Source: Pigmentiphaga aceris (GTDB lineage Bacteria; Pseudomonadota; Gammaproteobacteria; Burkholderiales; Burkholderiaceae_B). Taken from it: a DNA stretch of 64,000 nucleotides. A program made the translations under genes and the position numbers. The notes under the pieces are model-generated. The model did not search any database. It had not been told where the DNA came from and was given only the letters and a program-made list of their open reading frames with translations. Shown here piece after piece: positions 54,597-63,327 of this stretch; the first letter of the stretch is position 1, and each line of letters opens with the position of its first letter. The stretch is taken from contig NZ_CP043046.1 in assembly GCF_008119665.1 (NCBI RefSeq), forward strand, positions 1,674,001 to 1,738,000. The letters are read 5' to 3'.

Positions 54597-56843
54597 ATGC
54601 GCATGGCGCGTCTTGCAACCATGCGCAGCGGAATAGCCGCACTTATCGCCGCATCCACCGTCAGTCTGCTGGCCGCTTGCGGCGCTGGCGACTCGGTCAT
54701 GAACAGCCCGCACACTGGTGACGAAAAAAGCAATACGCTGTATACCGCGTTCACCAACCGGTCCCCCAAATATCTCGATCCGGCGAGTTCGTATTCGACG
54801 GACGAGACGCCGTACACCTACCAGATCTACGAGCCGCCCTACGGGTATCACTACCTGAAGCGCCCCTACGAGCTGATTCCGCGTGCCGCCAGCAAGCTGG
54901 CAGAGCCGCAGTATCTTGACGCCGCCGGCAACCCTTTGGCTGCAGATGTGCCGGGCGATCAGGTGGCGCAAAGCGTCTACGACATTCCAATTCGACCCGG
55001 CACGCGCTTCCAGCCACACCCGGCTTTCGCCAAGGATGCGAGCGGCAAGTACACCTACCACGCGCTCGCGGCCAAAGACCTGGAAGACAAGTACGCCATT
55101 CCCGATTTCCCGGAAACCGGCACACGTGAACTGCTGGCCGACGACTACGTCTATGCCATTCGTCGGCTGGCATCGCCTCGCGTGGTGTCGCCGCTGTATG
55201 CGCATTTGTCCGAGTACATCGTCGGCCTGAAGGAATACGGCGACCAATTGCGCGAGATCGACCGCAGCCAGCGTGCAGGCCTGCCGCCGCTGACGCGTGA
55301 TCTGCCGTGGATCGATCTGCGCAAGACCGGCTTTTCCGGCGTGGAGGCCATCGACCCGCACACCTTGCGCATTCGCGTGAAAGGGAAGTACCCGCAGTTC
55401 AAGTACTGGCTGGCCATGACTTTCTTCGCGCCCATTCCCTGGGAAGCGGATTACTTCTACAGCCAGCCCGGCATGGCCGCAAAAAGCCTGTCCTTGAACT
55501 ACTGGCCGGTGGGCACTGGCCCGTACATGCTGACCGAGTACGCCATCAATCGTCGCCACGTGCTCAGCCGCAACCCGAACTTCCACGGCGAGACGTATCC
55601 GTGCGAAGGCGAACCTGGGGACCGCGAGGCAGGACTGCTGGACGATTGCGGCAAACCCACGCCTTTCATCGATCGGATCGAATTCCACATCGAGAAAGAA
55701 GCGGTGCCTTTGCAGGGCAAATTCCTGCAAGGCTATTACGACGTGCCGGAAGCGCAGCGCGGCGAGTACGGCGTGAGCTATCTGGTCGCGGCAGAAGATT
55801 CCGCCGAAAAAGCAAAGCTGTATGCAGAGCGCGGCTTGAAGCTGCCCACCACGGTCGAGACGCAGAATTGGTATATCGGCTTCAATTGGCTTGATCCGGT
55901 GGTGGGGCAGGGCGACACCCCCGAGCAGCGCGAGAAAAATCGCAAGCTTCGGCAGGCAATCAGCATTGCCTACGACTGGGAAGAATACGTCGCCATCTTC
56001 GAGAACAGCCAGGCTGAAGTTGCGCACGGCCCGTTGCCGCCTGGCCTGCTGGGCTACGTGGCGCCGCCCGCAGGTGCCAATCCGCAGGTCTACGACATGG
56101 GTGCGGATGGCCCGCGCCGCAAATCGCTGGATGAGGCCAAACGTCTGCTGGCCGAGGCCGGTTATCCGGGTGGCCGCAATGCCATGACCGGGCAACCGCT
56201 GGTGATCAATTACGACGCCATGGGCGGTGTGTCGGCGGGCGCGCGTCCGCAGTACGACTGGATGGCGCGGCAGTTTGCCAAGCTGGGCATTCAGATGGAA
56301 GTGCGGTCCACGGACTACAACCGTTTCCAGGACAAGATGCGACGCGGCGTGGCGCAAATCTTCCTATGGGGCTGGAACGCCGACTACCCCGACGCCGAGA
56401 ACTTCCTTTTCCTGCTCTACGGCCCGAATGCAAAGGCTGCGCACGGCGGCGAGAACGCATCGAACTACGCCAATCCCGAGTTCGATCGCTTGTTCGAACA
56501 GATGAAATTCCTGGAAGACGGCCCGGAAAAAGCCAAGGTGATCGCCCAGATGCTGACCATCGTGCAGCGCGACGCGGCATGGATGTTCGGCTACTTCCCG
56601 AAGTCGGGCGGGGCGTATCAACAGTGGGTTGGCAACGGCAAACCCACCCAGATGATCCGCAACAACCTGCAGTACATGAAGATCGACAGCGAGTTGCGGG
56701 CCACCAAGATTGCCGAGTGGAATCGCCCGATCTGGGTGCCGCTGCTTATCCTCGTCCTGCTGGGCGTCCTTGCTGTGGTCCCCGCCGTCGCCATGCTGCG
56801 CCGACGCGAACGCGCCACCGCCTTCAACCGGACTGAGCCATGA
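54597..56843 (+). CDS. ABC importer substrate-binding lipoprotein, peptide/nickel type, with C-terminal membrane helix
   Basis: A 748-residue SBP_bac_5 family protein. The lipobox TVSLLAAC puts the lipid on Cys 28. Ligand-domain blocks include GTGPYMLTEYAINRRHVLSRNP, AISIAYDWEEYVAIFENS and FLWGWNADYPDAENFLFLLY. It is about 200 residues longer than DppA. The last 41 residues form a clear transmembrane helix (VPLLILVLLGVLAVVPAVAM, then RRRER), so it is held at both ends. AGGAG before ATG 54597. It leads a four-gene operon; the permease start overlaps its stop. Confidence 0.92.
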   Translation: MRMARLATMRSGIAALIAASTVSLLAACGAGDSVMNSPHTGDEKSNTLYTAFTNRSPKYLDPASSYSTDETPYTYQIYEPPYGYHYLKRPYELIPRAASKLAEPQYLDAAGNPLAADVPGDQVAQSVYDIPIRPGTRFQPHPAFAKDASGKYTYHALAAKDLEDKYAIPDFPETGTRELLADDYVYAIRRLASPRVVSPLYAHLSEYIVGLKEYGDQLREIDRSQRAGLPPLTRDLPWIDLRKTGFSGVEAIDPHTLRIRVKGKYPQFKYWLAMTFFAPIPWEADYFYSQPGMAAKSLSLNYWPVGTGPYMLTEYAINRRHVLSRNPNFHGETYPCEGEPGDREAGLLDDCGKPTPFIDRIEFHIEKEAVPLQGKFLQGYYDVPEAQRGEYGVSYLVAAEDSAEKAKLYAERGLKLPTTVETQNWYIGFNWLDPVVGQGDTPEQREKNRKLRQAISIAYDWEEYVAIFENSQAEVAHGPLPPGLLGYVAPPAGANPQVYDMGADGPRRKSLDEAKRLLAEAGYPGGRNAMTGQPLVINYDAMGGVSAGARPQYDWMARQFAKLGIQMEVRSTDYNRFQDKMRRGVAQIFLWGWNADYPDAENFLFLLYGPNAKAAHGGENASNYANPEFDRLFEQMKFLEDGPEKAKVIAQMLTIVQRDAAWMFGYFPKSGGAYQQWVGNGKPTQMIRNNLQYMKIDSELRATKIAEWNRPIWVPLLILVLLGVLAVVPAVAMLRRRERATAFNRTEP

Positions 56844-57817
56844 GTGTCTACATCATTCGCCGCATCCTCTACGGCATTCTGGTGCTGATCGGGGTCAACT
56901 TCTTCACCTTCCTGCTGTTCTTCGCGGTCAATACGCCCGATGACATGGCACGCCTGGCAATCGGCGGCCGCCGTGTCACGACCGAGGCCATCGAGAAATG
57001 GAAGATCGAGCGGGGTTACGACAAACCGCTGCTGATCAATCAGGCGGCAAGCGGCACTGGCAAGTTCACCGAAACCGTGTTCTTCGAGCGCTCGATGCCC
57101 TTGTTCGTGTTCGATTTCGGTTCCTCGGACGCGGGGCGCGACATCACCCACGAGGTATCGGAACGGGTGGGGCCAAGTCTGGCGCTGGCCTTACCCACCT
57201 TTGTGCTCGGGGTGCTGGTCAGCGTGCTGTTCTCATTGCTGCTGGTGTTCTTCCGAGGCACTTATCTGGACTTCTGGGGGGTAGTGCTATGTGTGGCGCT
57301 GCTATCCATATCGTCCCTGTTCTACATCATTGCCGGGCAGTATCTGTTCTCGAAAGTCTTGCGCCTGGTGCCGCTATCAGGCTTTGAAGGCGGCATCTCG
57401 ATGCTGAAGTTCCTGGCCTTGCCCGTGCTGATCGGCATCATCTCGCGGCTGGGGCCGGAAGCCCGCTTCTACCGCACACTGTTTCTGGAAGAAATCGGCA
57501 AGGACTACGTACGTACTGCGCGCGCCAAGGGTTTGTCAGAGAGGGTGGTGTTGTTGCGCCACGTGCTGCGCAATGCCTCGCTGCCGATCCTGACCAGCAC
57601 GATCTCCGCCATTCCACTGCTGTTCCTGGGCAGCTTGATTGCCGAATCCTTCTTCGGCATTCCGGGCTTGGGCAGCTACACCATGGACGCGATCAACGCA
57701 CAGGACTTTGCGGTCGTGCGCGCCATGACCTTCATTGGGTCGACGCTCTACATCATCGGGCTGCTGCTCGCCGATATTTCCTACACGATCGCGGACCCCC
57801 GCGTGCGTTTCGAGTAA
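56840..57817 (+). CDS. ABC importer permease, DppB type
   Basis: A 325-residue inner-membrane permease with about six segments. The opening VYIIRRILYGILVLIGVNFF and the EAA loop GKDYVRTARAKGLSERVVLLRHV are typical of oligopeptide/nickel importers. It is coupled to the binding protein by ATGA and followed 9 bases later by the second permease. Confidence 0.94.
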   Translation: MSVYIIRRILYGILVLIGVNFFTFLLFFAVNTPDDMARLAIGGRRVTTEAIEKWKIERGYDKPLLINQAASGTGKFTETVFFERSMPLFVFDFGSSDAGRDITHEVSERVGPSLALALPTFVLGVLVSVLFSLLLVFFRGTYLDFWGVVLCVALLSISSLFYIIAGQYLFSKVLRLVPLSGFEGGISMLKFLALPVLIGIISRLGPEARFYRTLFLEEIGKDYVRTARAKGLSERVVLLRHVLRNASLPILTSTISAIPLLFLGSLIAESFFGIPGLGSYTMDAINAQDFAVVRAMTFIGSTLYIIGLLLADISYTIADPRVRFE

Positions 57818-57826
57818 GGGGCCACG

Positions 57827-59305
57827 ATGCCAAAGCTGGTATTGCTCTGGACCGATGTCGCCTTCCTGCTGGTGCTGTTGGGTGCGGCCGTGTACGTGTG
57901 GCATGTACGCCGCTCGCCCGCCTTGCGCGCCACGTGGGCGCGTGTCGCCCGCGATACACCCGCCATGTGTTCGGCCGTGTTGCTGGTAGTTTTTGTCTTG
58001 CTTGCCGTGTTGGATTCGCTGCATTACCGGCCACGCTTGCCGCCCGCACCGAACGCCCCGCCGGGTGCCGCAGTGGCCTATGCACCGGTGACCATGTCGG
58101 TGCTGGACGCCTTGCTTGCGAAGCCCATGCGCGCGGTGGAAAAGACCTATTCCGCACCGCTGGCGATTCGTCAGTTTTCCAAGGAAACCGAGCTGATTGA
58201 CGGCAAGCCCGTGCGTGACTTTCCCCGGCTGCGTCACGGTGGTGCGCATCTGACCGATCCCGATAAACAGTACGTGGGTGACGTGGCGCGTCGCACGCTG
58301 GGCGGTGCCGTGCTTGGTTTGTTGGTGGCGTTCACGGCAGCGCTGGCATTGACTGCAATTCTTGCCGAGCGTTCAGGCTCGAACCTGCGTGATACCTGGA
58401 CCGGCATTGCCCAGGGCCACACGGCGGTGCCCTGGCGCGCCATGTTGTTGACCTTTGCCGTGCTCAGTCTGCTCGGTGGCATTGCGGCGGGTTTGTCGTC
58501 TGGCTATCACGTGCTGGGCACCGATCGCACGGGTAATGACGTGTTGATCCAGGCGATCAAGAGCGTGCGCACCGCCATCGTGATCGGCAGCCTGACCACC
58601 ATTGCAACCTTGCCGCTGGCCTTGTCGCTGGGGCTGATGGCGGGCTACTTCAAGGGTTGGGTAGATGATCTGATTCAGTACGTCTACACCACCCTGACCT
58701 CGATTCCCGGCGTGCTGCTGATTGCTGCCTGCGTGTTGATGGTGCAGGTGTTCATCGACACCAACCCGGACCTGTTCGCTACCGGTGCCGAACGTGCCGA
58801 CCTGCGGTTGTTCCTGCTGTGCGCGATTCTGGGGGTGACCGGTTGGTCGGGCCTGTGCCGACTGCTGCGTGCCGAATCACTGAAGCTGCGTGAACTGGAC
58901 TACGTGCAGGCCGCACGCGCATTCGGCGTGTCGCACACCCGAATCATGATCCGCCATCTGCTTCCCAACGTGATGCACATCGTGCTAATCACCGTGGTGC
59001 TGGAATTCTCGACCCTGGTGCTGTACGAAGCCGTGCTGTCCTACCTGGGCGTGGGGGTCGATCCCAGCATGAATTCCTTCGGGTCGATGATCAACCTGGC
59101 GCGACTGGAAATGTCCCGTGACCCAATGGTGTGGTGGAACATTCTGACTGCCTTCGTATTCATGCTGGCCTTGGTCCTGTCGGCCAATCTGTTTGCCGAT
59201 GCCGTGCGAGATGCCTTCGACCCGCGCGCCCGTCGTTTCCGCCCGGCATGGCTGGGTGGCAAGGCGGCCAAGACACCGGTTGCCGCCAACGGGAGCGCCT
59301 CATGA
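57827..59305 (+). CDS. ABC importer permease, DppC type, enlarged N-terminal half
   Basis: A 492-residue permease. The conserved part is the C-terminal 270 residues (DRTGNDVLIQAIKSVRTAIVIGS; EAA loop ELDYVQAARAFGVSHTRIMIRH). The N-terminal 200 residues are extra: two helices, a periplasmic stretch of about 85 residues, then two more helices before the usual core. DppC proteins are normally near 300 residues. It pairs with the DppB-type permease; its stop overlaps the ATPase start. Confidence 0.92.
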   Translation: MPKLVLLWTDVAFLLVLLGAAVYVWHVRRSPALRATWARVARDTPAMCSAVLLVVFVLLAVLDSLHYRPRLPPAPNAPPGAAVAYAPVTMSVLDALLAKPMRAVEKTYSAPLAIRQFSKETELIDGKPVRDFPRLRHGGAHLTDPDKQYVGDVARRTLGGAVLGLLVAFTAALALTAILAERSGSNLRDTWTGIAQGHTAVPWRAMLLTFAVLSLLGGIAAGLSSGYHVLGTDRTGNDVLIQAIKSVRTAIVIGSLTTIATLPLALSLGLMAGYFKGWVDDLIQYVYTTLTSIPGVLLIAACVLMVQVFIDTNPDLFATGAERADLRLFLLCAILGVTGWSGLCRLLRAESLKLRELDYVQAARAFGVSHTRIMIRHLLPNVMHIVLITVVLEFSTLVLYEAVLSYLGVGVDPSMNSFGSMINLARLEMSRDPMVWWNILTAFVFMLALVLSANLFADAVRDAFDPRARRFRPAWLGGKAAKTPVAANGSAS

Positions 59306-61272
59306 GCACCATCGATTCCCGCCCGGGTTCTGCTGAACCTGCCAACGACACCTTGCTGGCCGTCAGTGGCCTGCGTGTGGCGCTGGATGGCGAGCAAGGC
59401 CTGGTGCAGGCCGTGCGCGACTTGTCGCTGACCATCGCACGGGGCCAGACTTTCGCCCTGGTGGGGGAGTCCGGCTGCGGCAAGACCATGACGGCCTTGT
59501 CTCTGTTGCGACTGCTGCCCGACGCCGGGCGCATTGTTGCCGGCCAGCTTGCGCTGGACGGCACCGACCTGAATCACCTGTCCGAACAAGCCATGCGCGG
59601 TGTGCGTGGTGGTCGCATCGGCATCATCTTCCAGGAGCCATCCACCAGTCTGAACCCGGTGATGCGCGTTGGTGACCAGATCATCGAAACCATCGTGTCG
59701 CACACCAGCCTGCGCGGCGCGGCGGCTCGCGCCAAGGCCATCGAGTGGTTGGAACGCGTTGGTATTCCTGAACCTTCACGTCGTATTGACGACTACCCGT
59801 TCCAGATGTCGGGCGGGCAGAAGCAGCGGGTGATGATCGCCATTGCACTGGCCGCCGAGCCTGCGTTGTTGATCGCAGATGAACCCACCACGGCGCTGGA
59901 TGTGACCATTCAGGCGCAGGTGCTGGACCTGCTTGCAGACCTGCAGCGAGATCTGGGTATGGCCATGCTGCTGATCTCGCATGACCTGGGCGTAGTCGCG
60001 CGCATGGCCCACCACGTGGCGCTGATGTATGGCGGTGAGATCGTGGAATCGGCCCCGGCCGAGCGCTTCTTTGCCAATCCTGAACACCCATACGCGCGGC
60101 ATTTGTTCTCGGTGTTGCCGGGAACCGCCAAGCGCGGGCAACGTCTGGGCAGTGGTGCGTGGACACCGTCTGTGATGATGGACGCCACGCGGCCTGCGGT
60201 TGCTGCAAACAGTGCACCGGGCGCGCAGGAATCGGTGACTGCGGAGCTGCCGGTTGAAGGCTTGTCGCCTGCGGTGCCGTCGGCGCTGGGGTTGTCGGCA
60301 CATGCGTTGTCGGCAGATAGGGCGTCGGCAGATGCATTGCAGACGCAATCATCGTCAGAAGATGCGGCATCGGACGCAAGGTCTGTTTCCGCTGACGGCA
60401 CCGCCGTCACCTCCGTGGTGCAAACGGTTTCGACGCCACTGCTGACGCCGCGCGACACGCCTGCCGGCCCCTTGCTTGAAGTGCAAGACCTGCGCGTGCA
60501 CTTCCCGATTCGCAAAGGCTTGCTGCGTCGTACCGTTGGCTGGATCAAGGCGATCGATGGCGTGAGTTTTTCACTGGCAGCTGGGCGCACCCTGGCACTG
60601 GTCGGTGAATCTGGCTGCGGCAAGACCACCACCGGCAAAGCCTTGCTGCGCCTGATCGACAGCAGCACCCGCGTCACCGGTCAGGCAAGCCTGGCGGGCG
60701 AAGACCTGCTGACGGCCAGCACCAGTGCCATGCGCCGACTGCGCCGTGATATCCAGATCATTTTCCAAGACCCCTATGCATCGCTGAACCCGCGCATGCG
60801 TGTGGGCGAAGTGCTGGATGAAGGCATCGCGTCCTTGCATCCTGAACTTGATCCATCCGCACGCACGCAGCGGATTGCCAGACTGTTGGATCAAGTGGGT
60901 TTACGCAGCGACGCTGGTTCACGTTATCCACATGAGTTTTCCGGTGGCCAGCGTCAACGCATTGCGATTGCGCGCGCACTGGCGGTGGAACCACGGCTGC
61001 TGGTGTGCGATGAGCCCACCTCTGCGCTGGATGTGTCGGTGCAGGCGCAGATTCTGAATTTGCTGAACGACCTGCAAGCCGAGTTCGGCATCGCCTACCT
61101 GTTCATCACGCACAACTTCGGTGTGGTCGAATACCTGGCGCACGATGTGGCGGTGATGCACGGCGGCAAGATCGTCGAGGCTGGCACCGCAGAACAAGTG
61201 CTGGGCGCACCGCGTCATGACTACACGCGCAAGTTGCTGGCAGCGGTGCCGCGCGTGGATGAGCCGGCGTGA
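59302..61272 (+). CDS. ABC importer ATPase, two fused nucleotide-binding domains (DppD-DppF type)
   Basis: A 656-residue fusion of two ABC ATPases. The first has Walker A GESGCGKT at 55-62 and signature MSGGQKQRV near 169; the second has Walker A GESGCGKT near 434 and signature FSGGQRQRI near 546. Both have intact D-loops ([28 protein letters not shown]). Between them, about 290-390, lies a low-complexity Ala/Ser linker. The start ATG 59302 overlaps the permease stop. It powers the importer in which the binding protein is the first gene. A perfect terminator follows. Confidence 0.94.
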   Translation: MSTIDSRPGSAEPANDTLLAVSGLRVALDGEQGLVQAVRDLSLTIARGQTFALVGESGCGKTMTALSLLRLLPDAGRIVAGQLALDGTDLNHLSEQAMRGVRGGRIGIIFQEPSTSLNPVMRVGDQIIETIVSHTSLRGAAARAKAIEWLERVGIPEPSRRIDDYPFQMSGGQKQRVMIAIALAAEPALLIADEPTTALDVTIQAQVLDLLADLQRDLGMAMLLISHDLGVVARMAHHVALMYGGEIVESAPAERFFANPEHPYARHLFSVLPGTAKRGQRLGSGAWTPSVMMDATRPAVAANSAPGAQESVTAELPVEGLSPAVPSALGLSAHALSADRASADALQTQSSSEDAASDARSVSADGTAVTSVVQTVSTPLLTPRDTPAGPLLEVQDLRVHFPIRKGLLRRTVGWIKAIDGVSFSLAAGRTLALVGESGCGKTTTGKALLRLIDSSTRVTGQASLAGEDLLTASTSAMRRLRRDIQIIFQDPYASLNPRMRVGEVLDEGIASLHPELDPSARTQRIARLLDQVGLRSDAGSRYPHEFSGGQRQRIAIARALAVEPRLLVCDEPTSALDVSVQAQILNLLNDLQAEFGIAYLFITHNFGVVEYLAHDVAVMHGGKIVEAGTAEQVLGAPRHDYTRKLLAAVPRVDEPA

Positions 61273-61307
61273 CGGGTGTGAAGTCGCGCTGATCTGATCG
61301 AGTGAAA

Positions 61308-61346
61308 CTGCTGGGTTGCCTGAACAGGGTTCAGCCAACCCAGCAG
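61308..61346. terminator. Bidirectional terminator
   Basis: CTGCTGGGTTG at 61308-61318 pairs perfectly with CAACCCAGCAG at 61336-61346; CTGAA/TTCAG pairs inside. It sits between the stops of the ABC ATPase and the DUF2242 gene. Confidence 0.8.
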
Positions 61347-61352
61347 AACCCT

Positions 61353-61970
61353 TCATCTTCCATCCAACTTGGCCTTGTCCGGCGAAGACGGAACATCCCC
61401 CACGCGCGGATTCAACGTGGCGTCCGAACCGCCCAGTCCTTCGCCACCATTGGTGCTCAGATAGTCTTCCAGCAAGCCGAAGAAGCGCGCGTACAGCCCG
61501 GGCTGGGTGATGGTGGCGCTGCCCACCTTGACCAGTGAATCGTCTACCGAGGCAATCGGCATCGACAGCGATCCCACCACACTCACGCCTACCGAGGCCG
61601 AGGTATTGGTCTTCTTCAGCACGTAATTCTGCTGCACGGCATTGACGAACACCGTGCTGTCGCGTCCGCGATCAGACACGCAGGTCACATTGAATTCGAT
61701 CTCGTAATGCTGATCGCGGCTTTGCTGAAAATGCTTGCGCGCCGTCAGTGCCAACGAGGTCGAACTGGTGATGATGTAGCCCTGACTCAGCAAGGATCGC
61801 CGCGCCGCTTCGCAGGCTTGCGCGGGCGGGGCAGCGTAGTTGCGGGTGAAGGTATTGGTGTCTTCGAACGCGTCGGTGACGGCGTTGAACGGCTCGGGCG
61901 ACGAGCAGCCCAGCAGCACCCCGACTGACAGGGCACCGCAGAGCAAAAGGCGAGGGGAGGGCATGCGCAT
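61353..61970 (-). CDS. DUF2242 lipoprotein
   Basis: A 205-residue lipoprotein (lipobox VLLGC, Cys 22 from ATG 61970) of the DUF2242 family, recognised from FTRNYAAPPAQACEAARRSL and the core LTARKHFQQSRDQHYEIEFNV. Function unknown. The tail GGEGLGGSDATLNPRVGD is acidic and Gly-rich. ATG 61964 is another possible start; neither has a good ribosome site. It is divergent from the esterase gene. Confidence 0.82.
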   Translation of the reverse strand: MRMPSPRLLLCGALSVGVLLGCSSPEPFNAVTDAFEDTNTFTRNYAAPPAQACEAARRSLLSQGYIITSSTSLALTARKHFQQSRDQHYEIEFNVTCVSDRGRDSTVFVNAVQQNYVLKKTNTSASVGVSVVGSLSMPIASVDDSLVKVGSATITQPGLYARFFGLLEDYLSTNGGEGLGGSDATLNPRVGDVPSSPDKAKLDGR

Positions 61971-62061
61971 GGGGCGCGACTCTACCGACACTATGTGCAG
62001 CAACTGTGGAGCACGGGCGGATCAGCGCAGGCATAAGCAAGATTGCGGCACGCAGCTACAT

Positions 62062-62080
62062 GCGGACGATTTTCATTATC
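62062..62080 (+). promoter_or_regulatory. Fur-box-like site
   Basis: The 19 bases end in GATTTTCATTATC, matching 13 of 19 positions of GATAATGATAATCATTATC, with the whole right half kept. It lies about 40 bases before the start of an esterase of the siderophore-hydrolase type. Confidence 0.5.
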
Positions 62081-62119
62081 ATGTTTGGCCCACAATCCGG
62101 CGCAACAGATTTCATCCTG

Positions 62120-63136
62120 ATGAGCTACATGAACAATCGCACTGCAGAACTCGCACGCATGCTGACGCACACCGGTCGATGGCTTCCGCTGTTTGCCGGC
62201 GCGGCCTTGTTGACCGCCTGCGGCCACGGTGCCAACGTCGCCAGCACAGGCGCACCGAACCCCGTCAGCACACCTGATAAAACGACCGCCGCACACACCG
62301 ACGCGCTGGGCACCGCCACGCCCATGTCCTTGCCGGGTGCCTACGAATTCTCGATGCAATCCTCGCAGGGCAAGGACTACAAGATTTTTGTGGCCGTCCC
62401 CGAGGGCAAGCCGCCTGCCGAGGGCTTCCCGGTGCTGTACCTGCTTGATGGCAACGCCTACTTCGTCTCGGCCGCCAGCACCATGCGCGGCCAGTCTTCG
62501 TTTGCGTCCATGAGCCGGGTGCAGCCCGTGATGGTGGTGGGGGTAGGATACCCAGGCGAATACCTGTTGAATGGCGAACGCCGCAGCTTCGACTTCCTGC
62601 CAGTTGCCAACGGCAGTGATTCCGCCCAGTTCGCGGCACTGCGCGCCAAACCGGGCGGTGCCGATGCGTTCCTGAGCTTCCTGGTCGATGAACTGCGCCC
62701 CGCACTGGCCAGACGCTATGCCATCGACCCCGCGCGACAGTCCCTGTCCGGGCACTCGCTTGGCGGCTACTTCACGCTGCACGCATTGCTGAGCCGCCCC
62801 GACGCGTTCCGCAGCTATGCGGCCATCAGCCCCTCGATCTGGTGGGACGACGCCCGCCTGCTGAAAGAAGCGGAAGCGCGACTGCCATCCCTGGTGAAAC
62901 CCGCAGGTGGCCCCGGCATCGACGTGTACCTGGCGGTGTCCCCACAAGAACTGCCCAGCCATCCCGACCGTTCAGCCGTGATGCTGTCCAATGCGCAGAC
63001 CATGAACGTCATGTTGTCGCGTGCCGCCAAGCAAGGCATTCACACCCGCTATCAGGAACTTCCCGGCGAGAACCATATTTCGACCAACATGGCGGCCATG
63101 TCCGCGATTCTGCGTCAGGCTTCGGGCAATCCCTAG
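62120..63136 (+). CDS. Alpha/beta-hydrolase lipoprotein, siderophore-esterase-like
   Basis: A protein of about 338 residues with a lipobox (AALLTAC). The hydrolase fold has the nucleophile Ser in LSGHSLGGYFTLHAL, a catalytic-type His in PGENHISTN, and PVLYLLDGNAYF near the start, the pattern of the Fes/IroE/BesA esterases that open ferric siderophores. A Fur-like site upstream supports an iron role, but no siderophore genes are in the window. The start is 62120 or 62129; earlier ATGs lie in the Fur-like region. Confidence 0.83.
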   Translation: MSYMNNRTAELARMLTHTGRWLPLFAGAALLTACGHGANVASTGAPNPVSTPDKTTAAHTDALGTATPMSLPGAYEFSMQSSQGKDYKIFVAVPEGKPPAEGFPVLYLLDGNAYFVSAASTMRGQSSFASMSRVQPVMVVGVGYPGEYLLNGERRSFDFLPVANGSDSAQFAALRAKPGGADAFLSFLVDELRPALARRYAIDPARQSLSGHSLGGYFTLHALLSRPDAFRSYAAISPSIWWDDARLLKEAEARLPSLVKPAGGPGIDVYLAVSPQELPSHPDRSAVMLSNAQTMNVMLSRAAKQGIHTRYQELPGENHISTNMAAMSAILRQASGNP

Positions 63137-63150
63137 GCTGAACGCGCCAG

Positions 63151-63177
63151 CAGACCAGGTGGTGATGGCCTGGTCTG
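63151..63177. terminator. Hairpin after the esterase gene
   Basis: CAGACCAGG at 63151-63159 pairs with CCTGGTCTG at 63169-63177. No T run. The rest of 63137-63327 holds nothing else I can support. Confidence 0.5.
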
Positions 63178-63327
63178 GCTCGCATCACGGCGATGGTCAC
63201 CACCGCTAACATAATCACCCTTAATCTCACCGACCTCATCCATTAGCTGGAGGACTTGCGCTGCACGCTCGGGCTAGACTTAATGTGGATCCCTGTTGCC
63301 CACTATAAGAATATCTCCAAGGCTTGC

